Shown piece by piece: positions 45,950 through 55,301 of a stretch of 64,000 nt of DNA. Position numbers and translations under genes: made by a program. The DNA lies in assembly GCA_020846135.1 (NCBI GenBank), contig JADLEK010000044.1:90893-154892 (forward strand), given 5' to 3'. Source of the stretch: Gammaproteobacteria bacterium. Its GTDB lineage: Bacteria; Pseudomonadota; Gammaproteobacteria; Competibacterales; Competibacteraceae. The first letter of the stretch is position 1, and each line of letters starts with the position of its first letter. The notes beneath the pieces are model-generated. The model was not told the DNA's origin. It did no database searches and was given only the letters and a program-made list of their open reading frames with translations.

Positions 45950-45973
45950 CCGTCATTCTGCGACGGGTTTTTT
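45950..45973 (+). terminator. Short terminator-like hairpin between two tRNAs
   Basis: CCGTC and GACGG around a 7-base loop, followed by G and six T. It may trim or partly end the tRNA-Ala transcript before tRNA-Glu. The stem is only 5 bp. Confidence 0.35.
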
Positions 45974-45985
45974 CCTGCTTAATCT

Positions 45986-46061
45986 GTCCCCATCGTCTAG
46001 AGGCCGAGGACACCGCCCTTTCACGGCGGTAACAGGGGTTCGAATCCCCTTGGGGACGCCA
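45986..46061 (+). tRNA. tRNA-Glu (anticodon TTC)
   Basis: A 76-nt tRNA with encoded CCA. The acceptor GTCCCCA pairs with TGGGGAC. The anticodon loop CTTTCAC holds TTC. Confidence 0.97.
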
Positions 46062-46580
46062 GTTAAATCAGGCGGTTAGTAGCTATCGCCGCACGGACTT
46101 CAATCCCGTTTCTATCGAATAGCCAGAAGTGAGTACGCAGACTAGCGGCTATCGGCGTCCGGTGGATAGCTTTTTTCGACTATGTAGCCTGTGGATAACT
46201 TTCAGGCGTCCTCCACCAGCTCCCGGATCGCATCCGCTTTCAACTGGCGTTGCTCATCATTCCGGGCCGAGGTGCGCTCCGATGCTGTTCGATCTGCTCG
46301 ACCATCAACGCCAGTTGCCGGCGGCGGCTTGCTGGTATGCGCAGCAGCGGTCAAGCAATTGGCGGGCGTGGGGTGTCATTTTGAATCACTCACTGCAAAT
46401 TTCGTTTCAATAAAATATCTTTTTCCGGGTTAGAAAGCCTCAGATTATGGCAGTGAGCAGTATATCTGCCGTAGAGTTCCCACCAAGATCAGCAGCATCC
46501 CGGGCAATCGGCGGTACTGACGACTCTGCTGAACGCCTGCCGGGGTCGCTACGATCCCTGACCCCGCGCCCGCTAACCCC
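46062..46580. other. Gap of 519 bases with no intact gene
   Basis: No convincing gene. On the minus strand, broken pieces (MTPHARQLLDRCCAYQQAA, then QLKADAIRELVEDA after frame changes) suggest a small decayed gene around 46200-46375. Confidence 0.3.
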
Positions 46581-49223
46581 TCACTCTTCCTGCAAAATCC
46601 GGAATCCGGTCATCGCATCGCGGTCGCCGGGCTTCCGCGCCAGCCGCCTGGCTGAACGCAACTCGCCAGGGCCGTTATTCCAGGACCCGCCGCGCACCCC
46701 TCGCTGGCCTTCGCTGGGCCGTTTGACCGAGCAAACCTGTTCTTCGCCGCCATAAGCCGGCTGGTATTCCGAACAGGTCCACTCCCAGACATTGCCGATG
46801 ACATCGTGTAACCCGAAAGCATTCGGCAAATAGTTCCCCACCGGGGCCGTTACCGCCTGACCATCATCCAGGCTGCCGATTGAAGCGCCAGTCGGATCAT
46901 TGCGATCCGAGAAGTTGGCGTAGCGGGGATCAAGATCGTTGCCCCAAGGGTAGCGGGTTATTGCGCCGGCGCGCGCCGCATATTCCCACTCCGCCTCGCT
47001 CGGCAGCCGGAACCGCTTGCCGCCACCCGCTTCCCACGACAGCCATTCCGCGAATGCCTGAGCATCGCTCCAGTTCAGGTTGACCGCCGGCTGGGTATCG
47101 CCATTGAGCGATCGCCCTTGAAAGTTGCCGCTGTCATGGGCTGATTTGAACCGCCGGTATTGGCCGTTGGTCAATTCGGTTTTGCCGATCCAGAACCCTT
47201 TCACGCAAACCTGATGGGGCGCTTCGTCGCTGCTCCGATCCCGCTCGCCGGGAGGACTGCCCATGGTGAAGCAGCCGCCCTCGATCCAGATCAACTCCAG
47301 TCCAGTTGTATTTTCAGTGCGGGTCCGATCCACAGTAGGCTGCTGGGCCGTCTGCAAATCAGTGCGGGCGGTAACCACCGCCGGGTGGGTGGCGTTGATC
47401 GCTGTGGCCTGCTCCAGGTAGCGGCGCGCCTGATCCCACTGCTTGTCAGCCATCGCCTTGCGGGTTTGCTCAAGGCTAAGCGCAATAGCCACCTCCTGTT
47501 TTCGGGCGGCATCTTCCTGGGCGCGGCGTTTGGCTTCTTCGGCTTGCCTCCGTTGCAGCGCCTCGGCCTTGCGCTGACTCTGTTCCTGATAGCTTTGGTA
47601 ATACTGGTAACCCAGCAGTCCGACGCCCAGCAGCCCGGCAAGGACAAAAGTTATCAGCAGAACCTGCGTCCAGTGGACTGCCCGGACCGCTTCGACGGAT
47701 TCAATCGGCGATGGTGCGTCCGGGATTTTTTGACCATTGGCCGGTTGCCCATCCGCATCCGTTTTTCCCAGCGCGCCCGATGCACGACGGGAGGACGGAT
47801 CTACCCGCTCACTAGGCTGGCTGGTTGACGCTCCCCGGCGCGATATCGACGATTTCCTGAGATGTTCCACCGCCGACTGTGGCGACCGCTTGAGCAGAGG
47901 CTTGGAAAGTTGTGATGGCGCTTCGCCCGTAACCGGCGTTCTGGCGATCAGCGGATTTGGAGGCGGCGGTGGCGGCGGCGGTTCATCCAGATGTTCCCAG
48001 ATATTCTCCAGCAACGGCAGCGACAGATCGGCGCTGGCTGTCTGCAGGGGCTTCGCTTGCAAGGCAGCGTCCGCAATGGGAGCTTGCTGCTGTAATGGCG
48101 TAGACTGAACTTGCCTAGGTGATGCTGATTCCGCCTGTCGGGGAGCAAATGAGAGCGGGGCTAGCCGTCCCTGGACGGGAGATGCCAAGGGTCGGCGCTC
48201 ATTGCCAATAGAACCCGCGCGCGCCGATGGGGGTTCGTAGCGCAAAGAATCTGCGGATGACAGGTCCAGCAACTCGGGACTAATCGGCGGCACTTGGGAA
48301 AAGTCGCCATATTCACTGGAGCGATCCGCTGCCTGAAGCGCCTGGCGCATGGCGGCTACGCTCTGAAAGCGGTCCTCGGGACGGACTGCCAACGATTGAT
48401 CCACGACTTGCAGCAGCCCGTGCGAATACAGCCCAGCGCCGACCTCAATCGCCGGCTGGACCGGATCTTTCAGCACCCGGCCTGGCGCTTCGACCGGTGG
48501 AGCGCCGGTAATGCAGCGGTACAGAACTGCCCCAAGGGCATAGATATCCGTCCAGGGACCATAGTCATCGCCAACGGTGACGTATTGCTCAATGGGCGAA
48601 TAACCAGGAGTGACTACGCTGGTGACACTGCGGGTGCGCCGGCCCAACGCCTGGCGGGCAGCCCCGAAGTCAATCAGGATGACATGATTATCCTGGCTGC
48701 GAACATAAAGATTGCTTGGCTTGAGATCGCGGTGCAGATAGCCCTGACCGTGGACCGCTTCCAGCGCCGGCATGATATCGTCAAGCAGATGGCGCAGTTC
48801 CGGTTCAGGCAGGATGCCGCCTCGTTGCAACATGCCGCTCAGCGACTCGCCCTCTTCGTACTCCATGACGATGTAGGCGCTGCCATTCGCCGTGAAGTAG
48901 TCACGTACCCGCACCACGCCGGGATGGTTGATCTGCACCAGAATTTTGGCTTCATCGAGAAACCGTTGCAGGCCCCATTCGTAACAGGGCGGTTCGCCTT
49001 GTCGGGCGGGAATCTGGCCCTGGGTGTTGGGACGGACGCTGATGCCCTGGTGGTCGCGATAAGCCCATTCGGCGGGGAAGTATTCCTTGATGGCGACTTC
49101 GTTTTCCAGCGCTTCATGCATCGCCCGGTAGGTGATGCCAAACCCGCCGGCGCCCAGAATGCTCTCAATCTGGTACCGGTGCAGGCTATAGCCGGTAGGG
49201 AGTGCGTTGCTTTCCTCGGTCAT
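46581..49223 (-). CDS. Ser/Thr protein kinase fused to a formylglycine-enzyme-like domain
   Basis: An 880-residue membrane protein. The N-terminal eukaryotic-type kinase has GAGGFGITYRA, the ATP-binding Lys46 in VAIKEYF, catalytic Asp166 in HRDLKPSN and IDFGAAR. A proline- and serine-rich linker, then one transmembrane helix (VLLITFVLAGLLGVGLLGY) and a short coiled coil follow. The extracytoplasmic FGE-sulfatase (SUMF1) domain starts at about 640 (GGCFTMGSPPGERDR, FRLPSEAEWEYAAR, NVWEWTCSEY, RGGSWNNG). The C-terminal domain probably senses or binds ligands. The PP2C phosphatase upstream, 63 bp away and in the same direction, is the evident antagonist. Confidence 0.93.
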   Translation of the reverse strand: MTEESNALPTGYSLHRYQIESILGAGGFGITYRAMHEALENEVAIKEYFPAEWAYRDHQGISVRPNTQGQIPARQGEPPCYEWGLQRFLDEAKILVQINHPGVVRVRDYFTANGSAYIVMEYEEGESLSGMLQRGGILPEPELRHLLDDIMPALEAVHGQGYLHRDLKPSNLYVRSQDNHVILIDFGAARQALGRRTRSVTSVVTPGYSPIEQYVTVGDDYGPWTDIYALGAVLYRCITGAPPVEAPGRVLKDPVQPAIEVGAGLYSHGLLQVVDQSLAVRPEDRFQSVAAMRQALQAADRSSEYGDFSQVPPISPELLDLSSADSLRYEPPSARAGSIGNERRPLASPVQGRLAPLSFAPRQAESASPRQVQSTPLQQQAPIADAALQAKPLQTASADLSLPLLENIWEHLDEPPPPPPPPNPLIARTPVTGEAPSQLSKPLLKRSPQSAVEHLRKSSISRRGASTSQPSERVDPSSRRASGALGKTDADGQPANGQKIPDAPSPIESVEAVRAVHWTQVLLITFVLAGLLGVGLLGYQYYQSYQEQSQRKAEALQRRQAEEAKRRAQEDAARKQEVAIALSLEQTRKAMADKQWDQARRYLEQATAINATHPAVVTARTDLQTAQQPTVDRTRTENTTGLELIWIEGGCFTMGSPPGERDRSSDEAPHQVCVKGFWIGKTELTNGQYRRFKSAHDSGNFQGRSLNGDTQPAVNLNWSDAQAFAEWLSWEAGGGKRFRLPSEAEWEYAARAGAITRYPWGNDLDPRYANFSDRNDPTGASIGSLDDGQAVTAPVGNYLPNAFGLHDVIGNVWEWTCSEYQPAYGGEEQVCSVKRPSEGQRGVRGGSWNNGPGELRSARRLARKPGDRDAMTGFRILQEE

Positions 49224-49286
49224 CGGGCAGGTCGGATTCTTTGGCGGTGGACGCAGACGGTGCGATCGAAAACGGCTGGAGCGCGG

Positions 49287-50114
49287 CTAGCGGTTGAACA
49301 GTGCGGCAAAGCCGGACGTCAGTCGTTCCTTCCAACTGGAGGATGCGCCGGCATCTGCGGCTTCTGCTTGCAACAGCACCAGCGTGGCGTTATCGGCAGA
49401 TGCGCCACCGCGTTGTATCGCCTGTTCAGCCAGGGTCCGGGCAGCGACGGCGGGGTTGCTGGCCAGGGTCGCCGTCCAGAATTCGGATTCCGCAACATGT
49501 TCCCAAACCCCATCTGAACACAGCGCCAGCAGATCGCCAGGCTGGATAACGACCTCACCTGTATCGGGTTTTGGTGTGTCTTCGCCGCCGAGGCAGCGGT
49601 AGAGGCGGTTCTGGGCCGGATGGGTCGCCATCTCCGATTCATCGATTTCACCCATATCCATCAGCAACTGCACTGCGGAATGATCGCGGGTGCGCATCAG
49701 TCGTCGACCACGCCGGAAATGGTACAGCCGGCTGTCGCCGACATTCAGCCAGTAGGCGCGGTCCTGGTCGATCCAGACCAGAACGACCGTACTGCGGGCG
49801 CTTTCCGAACGCTCGTTGATTGCCGTGTGCATGGCTTGGCAGAGCTGCTCGAGGGCGGCGGGCGGGTCAGCCTTCAGCCAGGCGACCGAATTCTGCAAGT
49901 AGGTTCTGGCGGTATCGATCACAAGCTGTGCGCCTAGTGCGCCATCAAGATGACCGCCCATGCCATCCGCCACAATGGTCAATAAACCCTGCTGGTCAGG
50001 AGCCGGGAAAATACCCCAGCGATCCTGCTGTTCATTACGTCCGCCCAACTGGCTGGCGGCCCCCCGATTCCAGAGCAGGAGTTGACAGCTACTGAAAAAT
50101 TTGTTGGCTTTCAT
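49287..50114 (-). CDS. PP2C-family protein phosphatase
   Basis: A 275-residue PPM-type phosphatase that dephosphorylates Ser/Thr. Metal-binding Asp residues are in IVADGMGGHLDG, ALCSDGVWEH and SADNATLVLL. An N-terminal NEQQDRWGIF segment has the family Arg/Asp region. It precedes the kinase gene in one transcription unit and should reverse its phosphorylation. Confidence 0.93.
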   Translation of the reverse strand: MKANKFFSSCQLLLWNRGAASQLGGRNEQQDRWGIFPAPDQQGLLTIVADGMGGHLDGALGAQLVIDTARTYLQNSVAWLKADPPAALEQLCQAMHTAINERSESARSTVVLVWIDQDRAYWLNVGDSRLYHFRRGRRLMRTRDHSAVQLLMDMGEIDESEMATHPAQNRLYRCLGGEDTPKPDTGEVVIQPGDLLALCSDGVWEHVAESEFWTATLASNPAVAARTLAEQAIQRGGASADNATLVLLQAEAADAGASSSWKERLTSGFAALFNR

Positions 50115-50662
50115 GGCCTTTTTACCTAAATATTCTCTGTTATCAGGAATCTAGCGCCATTTTGGTGGAAAATAACGCTTGCAGAGAGGGCGTGAGACCT
50201 GGGGGAACATGCGGTCGCCTCATTGACGTAAAGGTTCCCACCCGTGGGGAATTTGAGTGGCGAAAACCAAGCCGTACCCCTGGGTAGTCTCGATGAAGCA
50301 AGAAGTCAGCTGTGGATAAAATGTCATGGCTGATGCAACGGTTTACCGGAATGGCGCGTCACGTTGGCGTCTCCAGTCCGGCGAGAGTAGCTGATCGGGA
50401 ATCCGTTCGCTGATCAGCAAACCAACCGCGATGGTAGCTGTAACAGCCAGATCGTCCGAACATGCAGGTCTCCTTGGCAACACGGGAATGGGCATCACGA
50501 TGACGCAGAAAGCGTTTTTTCAGCGGATGGACGAGCAAAGCTGCCGTTGTCGCCCATCCGGCGGTTATGTTACCGCCAATCAGCGGCGAACCCAGCAGAA
50601 TTCAAGCAAACTCGTCATTCCGGGCGGAAAAAGCCGCTGGAATGGCAACTGCCTGGGTCAAT
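50115..50662. other. Gap of 548 bases with no recognisable gene
   Basis: No gene or known RNA is seen. Short open frames here lack ribosome binding sites or homologous patterns. The part next to 50114 should hold the phosphatase-kinase promoter on the minus strand. Confidence 0.4.
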
Positions 50663-51127
50663 CTACAGCAGTTTGAGAACTTCTTCCGCATGGTTGGCGC
50701 AGTCGGGTTTATCAATAATATGAGCGATGTGACCGCTCTCGTCGATGATGAAGGTGATGCGGTTGGCCACGCCCAGCAGGCTCATCGCGCTGCTGATCAG
50801 CCCGCCGCCGCCCATCGCGCCATAGGCGTGAGCCACCGCGCCATCGGTGTCCGCCACCAGTGGGAAGGTGAGGTGATATTTCTCGGTGAATTTCTGGTGG
50901 GATGCGGCATCCTGGGTCGAGACGCCGAGAATCGCTGCGCCCTTGGCCTGAATCTCCTGGTTATGGTCGCGCAGCGAACAGGCCTGCTTGGTGCAACCGG
51001 GCGTGTCGTCCATCGGATAAAAATACAGCACCAGCTTGGTGCCGAGGTATTCGGACAGCTTGATCGAGCTGCCGTCAGTGGCGGTAGCGGTGAACAGGGG
51101 AGCAGGGTCGCCAATTTTCAGTTTCAT
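50663..51127 (-). CDS. bcp: Peroxiredoxin, BCP/PrxQ type
   Basis: A 154-residue thiol peroxidase that reduces peroxides with thioredoxin. The peroxidatic Cys45 and resolving Cys50 are in DTPGCTKQACSLRD. The rest of the thioredoxin-like fold follows (ILGVSTQDAASHQKF, RITFIIDESG). Length fits the family. Confidence 0.95.
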   Translation of the reverse strand: MKLKIGDPAPLFTATATDGSSIKLSEYLGTKLVLYFYPMDDTPGCTKQACSLRDHNQEIQAKGAAILGVSTQDAASHQKFTEKYHLTFPLVADTDGAVAHAYGAMGGGGLISSAMSLLGVANRITFIIDESGHIAHIIDKPDCANHAEEVLKLL

Positions 51128-51259
51128 ACAGGTTCTCTCTCACGGACGGTGGTTAAACGGGTTTGAATCGCAGCAGCCCTCTGGCCGGGTTGACGACGCA
51201 GCGACGGCAACGTCTCAGCGCGCTCAGACCCGAACGGAGCCGGTTAGTTGTCGGCGGTC

Positions 51260-53242
51260 TTACCAATAGATGCCCCGGGTAAACTGGGCAAAAGAAATCT
51301 GTTCCAGCGACGGTTCCTGGCTATCGCTCTGGCTCTTGGCCGCCGACGATTCCGGGAACAGCCGGAAAGCGGTATTCATGACCACCGCGTACAGCTTGGG
51401 CGCGACCGCATGCAGCACTTGGGCGAAAATGCCGACCCGGGTCGCGATTCGCTCCGGTTTGTAAATGATCGCCTGCACGATCAGATCAGCGGCTTCTTCC
51501 GCGCTCAGCATCGGGACGTGTTCGTAAATTTTGGTGGGTGCGATCATTTCGGTGCGGACCAGCGGCATATTGATGGTCGTAAATTCAATGCCGCTATCGG
51601 AAAATTCAGCCACCGCGCAACGGGCAAAAGCGTCCAGCGCCGCCTTGGAAGCGACATAGGCCGAAAAGCGCGGGGCGTTGCTCAGGACGCCGATGGAGGA
51701 GATGTTGATCACATGTCCACGTTTCTTCTTCAACATGCTGGGAATGAAGCCCATGATCAGCCGCAGCGCCCCGAAGTAGTTGAGCTGCATGGTGCGCTCG
51801 TAGTCATGAAACCGATCCAGCGAGTTTTCAATCGCCCGCCGGATCGAGCGGCCGGCGTTGTTGATCAGAATATCGACCCCGCCGTGATCTGCAATCACCC
51901 GCTGCACCAGCGCATCGCAGGAGGCTAGATCGGCGATGTCGGCGGTGTAAATAAAGGCCGTCCCGCCTTTCGCTTCGATCTCCTGCCGGGTTTCCAGCAA
52001 CTTGTCCTCGCTACGGGCGACGATCAGGATTTTCGCTCCAGCCTCGGCGATCTTGAGCGCAGCGGCCTTGCCAATCCCCGCCGAAGCGCCGGTAATCAGC
52101 ACCACCTTACTCTTCACTGCCCCGCTCAGGCTGCGATCGATGAACAGCTCCGGGTCGAGATGACGCTCCCAGTAATCCCACAGTCGCCAGGCGTAGCTTT
52201 CCAACGGCGGCACTGCAATGTCGGTCCCCTTGAGCGCCTTGAGGGTTTCCCGGCAATCGAAACGGGTTGGATAATTGACGAAACGCATCACGTCCGCCGG
52301 CATTCCCAGGTCCTTGAGAATCTGGTCGCGCATTCGCCGGGCCGGCTTGAAATGCGCAAGTCCGGTGCGGATCACTTGCGGGATGAAGGCGAACATCAGG
52401 GCATTGACCCGCAGGCTCATTTCCGGGGCATGGGCGGCGCGGGCGAAAATGTTGAGAATGTCGCCGATCCGGTGCGGGTTGGGATCGACCAGATGGAAAC
52501 ATTGACCATCGAGGCCGTCGAGATGAGCGATATGGTTCATCGCCTCAACAATGAAATTGACCGGAACCAGATTCTGCCGACCGCCCTCGATACCGATCAT
52601 CGGCATCCACGGCGGCAACAGATTTCGCATCTTCTGGATCAGCTTGAAAAAGTAGTAGGGGCCGTCGATCTTGTCCATTTCCCCGGTGCGCGAGTCGCCC
52701 ACGACGATCCCGGGCCGATAGACCCGCCAGGGCCTGGAACATTCGCGGCGGACAATGCCTTCCGATTCGTGTTTGGTGCGGTAGTAGGGATGATCAAGCT
52801 CTTCGGCTTCGTCGAACATATCCTCACGGAACACGCCTTCGTACAGGCCGGCGGCGGCGATGGAACTGGTCTGATGAAAACAGCCGGCTTCAATAGCTTC
52901 GGCGAAGGCGACCGCATTGCGGGTACCCTGGATATTGACCTTTTCCTGAATCTCGGCGCTGGCCTTGAGATCGTAAATCGCCGCCAAGTGAAACAGATGC
53001 TGGATGTTGCCCTTGAGCCGGGCCAGATCGACATCGGCCACGCCGAGGCATGGTTGAGTCAAATCGCCGATAATGGGTACGGTGCGGGCGGCGGCTTCGC
53101 CCCAGCGCTGGCCGAGCGTGTCCACCATCGGCAGTTCGCGCTCCAGAATCAGGTAGTAAACGGTGGCGTCGGGACGTTGCAACAGTTTTTCGACAAGGCG
53201 GCGGCCGATGAATCCCGATGCGCCAGTTACGAAATAATTCAT
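51260..53242 (-). CDS. Two-domain SDR protein, fatty acyl-CoA reductase-like
   Basis: A 660-residue protein with two Rossmann domains. The N-terminal domain is an extended-SDR/NAD_binding_4 type (MNYFVTGASGFIGRRLVEKL, with active-site YYRTKHESEG). The C-terminal classical SDR has ITGASAGIGKAAALKIAEAG and the catalytic YVASKAALDAF. This layout matches bacterial enzymes such as the Marinobacter fatty acyl-CoA reductase, which makes fatty alcohols from acyl-CoA. Activity here is inferred from that architecture. I start at MNYFVTG (53242). Confidence 0.85.
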   Translation of the reverse strand: MNYFVTGASGFIGRRLVEKLLQRPDATVYYLILERELPMVDTLGQRWGEAAARTVPIIGDLTQPCLGVADVDLARLKGNIQHLFHLAAIYDLKASAEIQEKVNIQGTRNAVAFAEAIEAGCFHQTSSIAAAGLYEGVFREDMFDEAEELDHPYYRTKHESEGIVRRECSRPWRVYRPGIVVGDSRTGEMDKIDGPYYFFKLIQKMRNLLPPWMPMIGIEGGRQNLVPVNFIVEAMNHIAHLDGLDGQCFHLVDPNPHRIGDILNIFARAAHAPEMSLRVNALMFAFIPQVIRTGLAHFKPARRMRDQILKDLGMPADVMRFVNYPTRFDCRETLKALKGTDIAVPPLESYAWRLWDYWERHLDPELFIDRSLSGAVKSKVVLITGASAGIGKAAALKIAEAGAKILIVARSEDKLLETRQEIEAKGGTAFIYTADIADLASCDALVQRVIADHGGVDILINNAGRSIRRAIENSLDRFHDYERTMQLNYFGALRLIMGFIPSMLKKKRGHVINISSIGVLSNAPRFSAYVASKAALDAFARCAVAEFSDSGIEFTTINMPLVRTEMIAPTKIYEHVPMLSAEEAADLIVQAIIYKPERIATRVGIFAQVLHAVAPKLYAVVMNTAFRLFPESSAAKSQSDSQEPSLEQISFAQFTRGIYW

Positions 53243-53347
53243 TTTTGCGGCTCCTGACCTCAATAGGTATGAGCATCAATTATAGAAGGGCTGACCGGAA
53301 AATCTTTTGCAGATATCGGCTGGACAGCGTAACCGGAGGAGAGATGA

Positions 53348-53830
53348 ATGATGAGTATGGGGCAACTGCTGGTTTTGATCGTCGCCACCGCGTTGCTGGC
53401 GAGCCTGTCAACGCTGGCGCTGGGCTGGCTGGCCTTCCAGCGCCTGCTTCGACCGCAGCTTGAAACCCGGCTGGCGATACTGGCCGAAGGCCTGGAAGCG
53501 CGGGTCAGGGCCGGGGCTGGGGCAGCGGGCCAGGATGTGCTGGAGCCATTGCGGGCGCAGGTGCGCGGCGGCGTGGAAGATGCAGTGGTGATAGTGCTAC
53601 CGACCCTTCGGACCGAATTGACGGCGGGTTTTCAGGAAGCGGCGACCGAGATGCTGCCCGCGTTTCGGGAAGAAGTGCGGAAAGGGTTCGCCGACGCCCT
53701 GAGCGCCAGCGATTTGCTGGATCGAACCGCTAAAAAGGTGGTGCGTACCGGTTCGTCGCTGATGGAAAGCGGCCTGAACCTGTTGCGGGCCAGCCGTCCT
53801 GATGACCGGGGCGATGGGGATTCGCGCTGA
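53348..53830 (+). CDS. Hypothetical membrane-anchored protein
   Basis: A 160-residue protein, MMSMGQLLVLIVATALLASL. One N-terminal transmembrane helix is followed by a long amphipathic helical region (RLAILAEGLEARVRAG, FREEVRKGFADALSASDLL). GGAGGAG at 53335-53342 supports the start. No family recognised. It runs together with the next gene, 3 bp apart. Confidence 0.7.
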   Translation: MMSMGQLLVLIVATALLASLSTLALGWLAFQRLLRPQLETRLAILAEGLEARVRAGAGAAGQDVLEPLRAQVRGGVEDAVVIVLPTLRTELTAGFQEAATEMLPAFREEVRKGFADALSASDLLDRTAKKVVRTGSSLMESGLNLLRASRPDDRGDGDSR

Positions 53831-53833
53831 ACC

Positions 53834-54289
53834 ATGCGCGTTTCGATGGGCGGACTTGGAATCGCGCTGGCGCTGACTGGAATGATGGGCGCGAGTGGCT
53901 GGTTTTGGCGGGCGGGATGGCTGGAGGACAGCCAATGCGATGAACGTCGCTATCCCCTGGTTGGATCGCTGATCACTGTGACGGCGCTGAAAGTGGTAGT
54001 CGAACCGTGGTCTGGCCGGCATCGCGTCTATGCTCTGTTTGCTGCGCCTGAAAACTCCTGTCCACCCGGCAGTCGAGTAGCGGTGACGGTCGTGGGGGTC
54101 GGGCGTTCCTGCGATAGCGCCCAATCGCTTGGACGCGAACAGGAGGGAGTGACTGCGCCGCCCGGTCATTATCTGATGCGGGACCATATCCATACCCGCA
54201 CCGCGCTCTGGTTATTGCTGCGCGGTCAGGGCGATCAACTACGCCAGCCCGGAAACTGGACCTTGAGTTGCGCCGTCGCCCCGCACTGA
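53834..54289 (+). CDS. Hypothetical secreted or membrane-anchored protein
   Basis: A 151-residue protein. The N-terminal hydrophobic segment (MGGLGIALALTGMMGASGW) looks like a signal anchor, and a small Cys-containing domain follows (HRVYALFAAPENSCPPGSR). It lies three bases after the previous stop, so the two are likely a single operon. Function not recognised. Confidence 0.65.
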   Translation: MRVSMGGLGIALALTGMMGASGWFWRAGWLEDSQCDERRYPLVGSLITVTALKVVVEPWSGRHRVYALFAAPENSCPPGSRVAVTVVGVGRSCDSAQSLGREQEGVTAPPGHYLMRDHIHTRTALWLLLRGQGDQLRQPGNWTLSCAVAPH

Positions 54290-54348
54290 GTCGATGAAAA
54301 AAAGTCTTCCCCGATTTCGAGAAGCTCGATCATCCACCTCGATGGACA

Positions 54349-55155
54349 CTACCGAACCAGCAATGCCGGATCAATTCGCGCATCGCGCCAGTTCATTCGC
54401 CAGTCGAGATGCGGCCCGGTGACTCGCCCGCTCTTGCCCACCGTGGCCACAATTTCGCCCTGACGCACCCGTTGCCCGACTTTAGCGTCGAGCTGGTTCA
54501 GATGCATCAACGTAGAGCTAAGCCGGTAGCCGTGATCGATGATCAGCGTCGCCCCGCTGTAGTACAACGCCGGTTCGGCCAGAGTCACGATCCCATCTGC
54601 CGGCGCCCGCACTGGCGCTCCCACTGGCGCAGCAATATCCACCCCGTAATGCGGTTGGCGCGGCTCGCCATTGAGAATCCGCTGGCTGCCGTACACTCCG
54701 CTGATTCGCCCGGTGGTCGGCCAGGCTAACCCGCTCTGAAAATACGGCTGAGTCAACTCCTGCCGCCGGGCGGCGTCCACCAGGGCATTTTCCCGGCGAA
54801 TCCGCTCCAGCAGTTCCGGCGGCGGCGTTACCTGTTTCGACGGCAACCCGTTCAGGCGCTGCACCTGGTATTGACGCGGCGCGATGTTCAGAGTGCGATC
54901 TTCGCGCCGGCCATCGGGAAACGCCACGCTGAGCCGCGCCTGGGGCGGCGCATCCCGGCCAAAGCCAAAGACAAAAGCGCCATCCGGGGCCACAGGAAGG
55001 CTTTGCCCATCCAGTTCCAGCCGGGTTCCGGGCGGGGCCTGGCCGATGATTAGCCCGCCCTGGGTCCATGACCCTTGCCAGTTCAGTTCGCCCGCGCCAG
55101 CCGCCAGCACCCACAGCAATCCGCTCAAGCCCCACCATCCGATCCGCCGCTTCAT
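54349..55155 (-). CDS. M23-family peptidase (LysM-less, EnvC/NlpD-like)
   Basis: A 268-residue exported protein. It has a signal peptide ([20 protein letters not shown]), a beta-sandwich N-terminal region and an M23 domain near residues 150-260. Zinc ligands and active-site residues are visible in [19 protein letters not shown] and HLDWRMNW, and [17 protein letters not shown] contains HxH-type ligands. It should cut peptidoglycan cross-links. GGAGG eight bases before ATG 55155 decides this start over a longer frame. Confidence 0.9.
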   Translation of the reverse strand: MKRRIGWWGLSGLLWVLAAGAGELNWQGSWTQGGLIIGQAPPGTRLELDGQSLPVAPDGAFVFGFGRDAPPQARLSVAFPDGRREDRTLNIAPRQYQVQRLNGLPSKQVTPPPELLERIRRENALVDAARRQELTQPYFQSGLAWPTTGRISGVYGSQRILNGEPRQPHYGVDIAAPVGAPVRAPADGIVTLAEPALYYSGATLIIDHGYRLSSTLMHLNQLDAKVGQRVRQGEIVATVGKSGRVTGPHLDWRMNWRDARIDPALLVR

Positions 55156-55301
55156 CGCCTCTGCCTCCGGTTTTTTTCCGCAATTCATCCGCCCCGGACA
55201 GGAAGAATCTCCGGGCGCCAACTATAGTAACGACAATCAATTTCCCATTCGCTTTTCCACGAGTCCTGATTTTCTCTACCCAGTCTATCCAGGGAGGCTG
55301 C

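Noticed and set aside
46129..46433. Plus-strand frames after tRNA-Glu
   Set aside because: No ribosome binding site and no protein-like composition.
50115..50662. A possible small gene or RNA in the kinase-operon upstream gap
   Set aside because: No consistent frame, motif or folding pattern was seen.
52160..53257. Plus-strand frame opposite the reductase gene (365 codons)
   Set aside because: Antisense to a gene with strong SDR motifs; no ribosome binding site or domain.
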